DNA from: Candidatus Nomurabacteria bacterium
GTDB taxonomy: Bacteria > Patescibacteriota > Minisyncoccia > Phycocordibacterales > UBA2100
Reading direction: 5' to 3'
Assembly (NCBI GenBank): GCA_943359705.1
Contig: CALRIB010000052.1
Coordinates: 1 to 5,680, forward strand
Length of the DNA stretch: 5,680 nt
Below the pieces are notes generated by a model that saw only the letters and a program-made list of their open reading frames with translations, was not told the DNA's origin and searched no databases. Made by a program: the position numbers and the translations under genes. This document shows, piece by piece, positions 4,803-5,680 of the stretch; the first letter of the stretch is position 1; the number at the start of each line of letters is the position of its first letter.

Positions 4803-4837
4803 TTGATAGCTACCAACTTCTATATATAGTAGTTGCA
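4803..4837 (+). promoter_or_regulatory. Strong promoter (TTGATA-16-TATAGT) of the basic orphan gene
   Basis: TTGATA (4803-4808) matches the -35 consensus at 5 of 6 positions. After 16 bases comes TATAGT (4825-4830), also 5 of 6. Transcription should start near 4837, giving a leader of about 42 bases before the ATG at 4879. It is the best canonical promoter in the window, and it differs from the leaderless type seen at 3057 and 3726. Confidence 0.7.
4814..4835. repeat. 22-bp palindrome covering the -10 region
   Basis: CAACTTCTATA (4814-4824) and TATAGTAGTTG (4825-4835) are inverted copies with a single mismatched pair (4819/4830) and no spacer. The dyad covers the -10 box and part of the spacer of the promoter above. 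A loopless palindrome of this size over a promoter is what an operator for a dimeric repressor looks like, though the AT-rich centre makes partial chance symmetry easy. Confidence 0.55.
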
Positions 4838-4867
4838 CAGAATGGACGTGGGTTCATCTGAGCGAAC

Positions 4868-4874
4868 GGGAGAG
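4868..4874 (+). promoter_or_regulatory. Shine-Dalgarno of the basic orphan gene
   Basis: GGGAGAG ends four bases before the ATG at 4879 (GGAG is 6 bases away), which is good spacing. It supports this ORF as translated and contrasts with its leaderless neighbours. Confidence 0.6.
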
Positions 4875-4878
4875 TGCA

Positions 4879-5250
4879 ATGCCCAAGCAAGCGCGATCCG
4901 CAGCAACTGCGGCAAGACCGACTAGGTTGGATTGGGTGAGCCATGGAAGGACGGCTGGAGCACCCGGATTCATGACGCGTTATCTCGGGAAGAAGCCGGG
5001 CTCTGTGGGTAGCAATACGCCGTGGCCCAGCAAAACGGTCATCAAGAACACGTTCCGGAAAACTACTCGCCGCTCCATTCGGGAGATGGGCAGGGCTATC
5101 CGGGATAGCTGGTGGCTCCTTATCCGCCCGGGTCTGTCCAAGGAGAAACGCGACAAGTTCCTCCTGGCTCTTGAAGCCAAGATGTGGCCACCGAAGCGGA
5201 AGAAGCAGCGGCGCTATAAGTCGAAGGGGCGCGGGAAGAAGCGGCGCTGA
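4879..5250 (+). CDS. Small highly basic protein of unknown function
   Basis: I do not recognise this 123-residue protein. It contains 36 Lys/Arg against 6 Asp/Glu and ends in a strongly basic tail, PPKRKKQRRYKSKGRGKKRR (104-123), so binding to RNA or DNA is a reasonable inference. A central Trp-containing segment (RDSWWLLIRPGLSKEKRDKF, 75-94) may form the only folded or amphipathic part. No signal peptide or long hydrophobic segment is visible. The start is supported by GGGAGAG (4868-4874) just upstream. The gene has its own promoter and palindrome and is followed by a hairpin (5278-5308), so it looks like a single-gene unit. It uses some AGA and AGG codons near its start (residues 15 and 18), where the rpsL codons visible here are CGC/CGT, hinting at a different origin. 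A structured RNA instead of a protein gene is possible. Its position before rpsL may be incidental. Confidence 0.65.
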   Translation: MPKQARSAATAARPTRLDWVSHGRTAGAPGFMTRYLGKKPGSVGSNTPWPSKTVIKNTFRKTTRRSIREMGRAIRDSWWLLIRPGLSKEKRDKFLLALEAKMWPPKRKKQRRYKSKGRGKKRR

Positions 5251-5277
5251 CGCCAAGGCTTCGAACTCCTCACTCAA

Positions 5278-5308
5278 CGGGCTCCCGCGGCGTATCTGCG
5301 GGGGCTCG
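5278..5308 (+). terminator. GC-rich stem-loop after the basic orphan gene
   Basis: An 11-bp stem pairs 5278-5288 (CGGGCTCCCGC) with 5298-5308 (GCGGGGGCTCG), including two G-U pairs, around a 9-base loop, 27 bases after the stop codon. There is no T-tract, so it may be a Rho-assisted or mRNA-stabilising hairpin and not a true intrinsic terminator. Confidence 0.45.
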
Positions 5309-5312
5309 AATC

Positions 5313-5341
5313 TTGCATGTATTAGTTGTGCGTAGTACACT
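5313..5341 (+). promoter_or_regulatory. Possible rpsL promoter (TTGCAT-17-TACACT)
   Basis: TTGCAT (5313-5318) is followed after 17 bases by TACACT (5336-5341), which has 4 of 6 -10 matches. The same -35 hexamer and spacing occur at the rpmB promoter. Transcription would start near 5348, leaving a leader of about 70 bases before the rpsL ATG. The match is modest. Confidence 0.4.
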
Positions 5342-5380
5342 CCGCGTGCGCTTTTGGCGCTCTTTTAATTTCAGCATTTG

Positions 5381-5410
5381 CTAGAACCTAGAAGCTCGCA
5401 GCTAGAAGCT
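5381..5410 (+). repeat. Short direct repeats CTAGAAGCT before rpsL
   Basis: CTAGAAGCT occurs at 5388-5396 and 5402-5410, with a partial copy, CTAGAA, at 5381-5386 (steps of 7 and 14 bases). The last copy ends 7 bases before the rpsL ATG, and no Shine-Dalgarno sequence is present. Each copy holds a TAGAAG/TAGAAC -10-like hexamer. The repeat may be a regulatory site or simple-sequence noise. Confidence 0.5.
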
Positions 5411-5417
5411 ACTAAGC

Positions 5418-5680
5418 ATGTCTACGATAAATCAGCTCACACGCAAGGGTCGCTCCAAGAAGACCTGGCGCACCAAGACCATCGCGCTTTCGCGTGGTTT
5501 TAATACGCTCAAGAACCGCCCCAGCTTCTACCCGGCACCCTTCAAGCGCGGTGTCTGCACCCGTGTGACCACCAAGACGCCCCGCAAACCGAACTCTGCT
5601 ATCCGTAAGATTGCGCGTGTCCGCCTTACCAATGGTATGGAAATCACCGCATACATCCCCGGCGAAGGACACAACCTCCA
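5418..5680 (+). CDS. rpsL: Small-subunit ribosomal protein S12 (5' part, cut by window edge)
   Basis: The visible 87 codons begin MSTINQLTRKGRSKK and contain the S12 signatures KRGVCTRV (43-50), PRKPNSAIRK (55-64), RVRLTNGMEITAYIPGEGHNL (near 67-87). S12 sits at the decoding centre of the 30S subunit and monitors codon-anticodon pairing. An insertion of about 12 residues (around 25-41) relative to E. coli S12 lies before KRGVCTRV and resembles the longer form in Firmicutes. Residue Arg56, in TPRKPNSA, replaces the Lys (E. coli Lys43) whose change to Arg gives streptomycin resistance in several bacteria. The ATG at 5418 is the natural family start, although no Shine-Dalgarno precedes it. The rest of the gene lies beyond the window. 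In most bacteria rpsG follows; that cannot be seen here. Confidence 0.97.
   Translation, partial: MSTINQLTRKGRSKKTWRTKTIALSRGFNTLKNRPSFYPAPFKRGVCTRVTTKTPRKPNSAIRKIARVRLTNGMEITAYIPGEGHNL

Noticed and set aside
4810..5340. Long minus-strand open frame (176 codons) opposite the basic orphan
   Set aside because: It has low-complexity Pro/Leu/Arg/Ser composition and no recognisable motif. The plus strand has a promoter, Shine-Dalgarno and hairpin in the right order.
5348..5366. Short GCGC-ttttg-GCGC stem with TCTTTT as a terminator before rpsL
   Set aside because: Only four base pairs support it, which is too weak to call, and it lies at the predicted rpsL transcription start.

Overview
The window looks like chromosome from a candidate-phyla-radiation (Patescibacteria), probably Parcubacteria-like, bacterium. 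This is inferred from the gene mix and style, not from a database hit. The signs are small, tightly packed genes that change strand often, a stand-alone ComEC-type metallo-hydrolase, a free-standing S23-type four-helix-bundle gene, a short-form Fe/Mn superoxide dismutase, and several genes whose start codon lies 6-9 bases behind a -10 box, with no Shine-Dalgarno sequence (leaderless style).

Layout. Positions 1-209 are non-coding: three short hairpins (30-104), then a strong intrinsic terminator (124-169) for the minus-strand genes to its right. Minus-strand genes follow: a two-CBS-domain protein (210-644) and a superoxide dismutase (728-1321). A divergent intergenic region (1322-1480) carries two sizeable hairpins. 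On the plus strand comes a membrane-anchored ComEC-like metallo-beta-lactamase-fold protein (1481-2335). Its stop codon overlaps that of convergent rpmB (ribosomal protein L28, 2332-2574, minus). Next is a four-helix-bundle S23-family gene (2623-2994), enclosed by a 25-base inverted repeat (2608-2632 and 3016-3040, 22/25 matching). Then come a site-2-type M50 membrane metalloprotease (3057-3671), a secreted Pro/Thr/Ala-rich cysteine-containing protein (3726-4775), a very basic orphan protein with its own promoter (4879-5250), and the 5' part of rpsL (ribosomal protein S12, from 5418, cut by the window edge).

How they fit together. I see no single pathway. The window mixes ribosomal housekeeping genes (L28, S12), oxidative-stress defence (SOD), probable ligand sensing (CBS) and envelope functions (membrane-anchored hydrolase, intramembrane protease, exported low-complexity protein). 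The most unusual region is the S23-type gene. Its flanking inverted repeats recall the intervening sequences that carry S23 genes inside 23S rRNA in other bacteria, but here the unit sits between two protein genes. Its two arms also contain -35-like sequences for the outward promoters of rpmB and the M50 protease. It is the best candidate in the window for a small undescribed mobile or regulatory unit.

Translation initiation appears mixed. The M50 protease, the exported protein, rpmB and probably the ComEC-like gene look leaderless or nearly so. The CBS gene and the basic orphan have good Shine-Dalgarno sequences.
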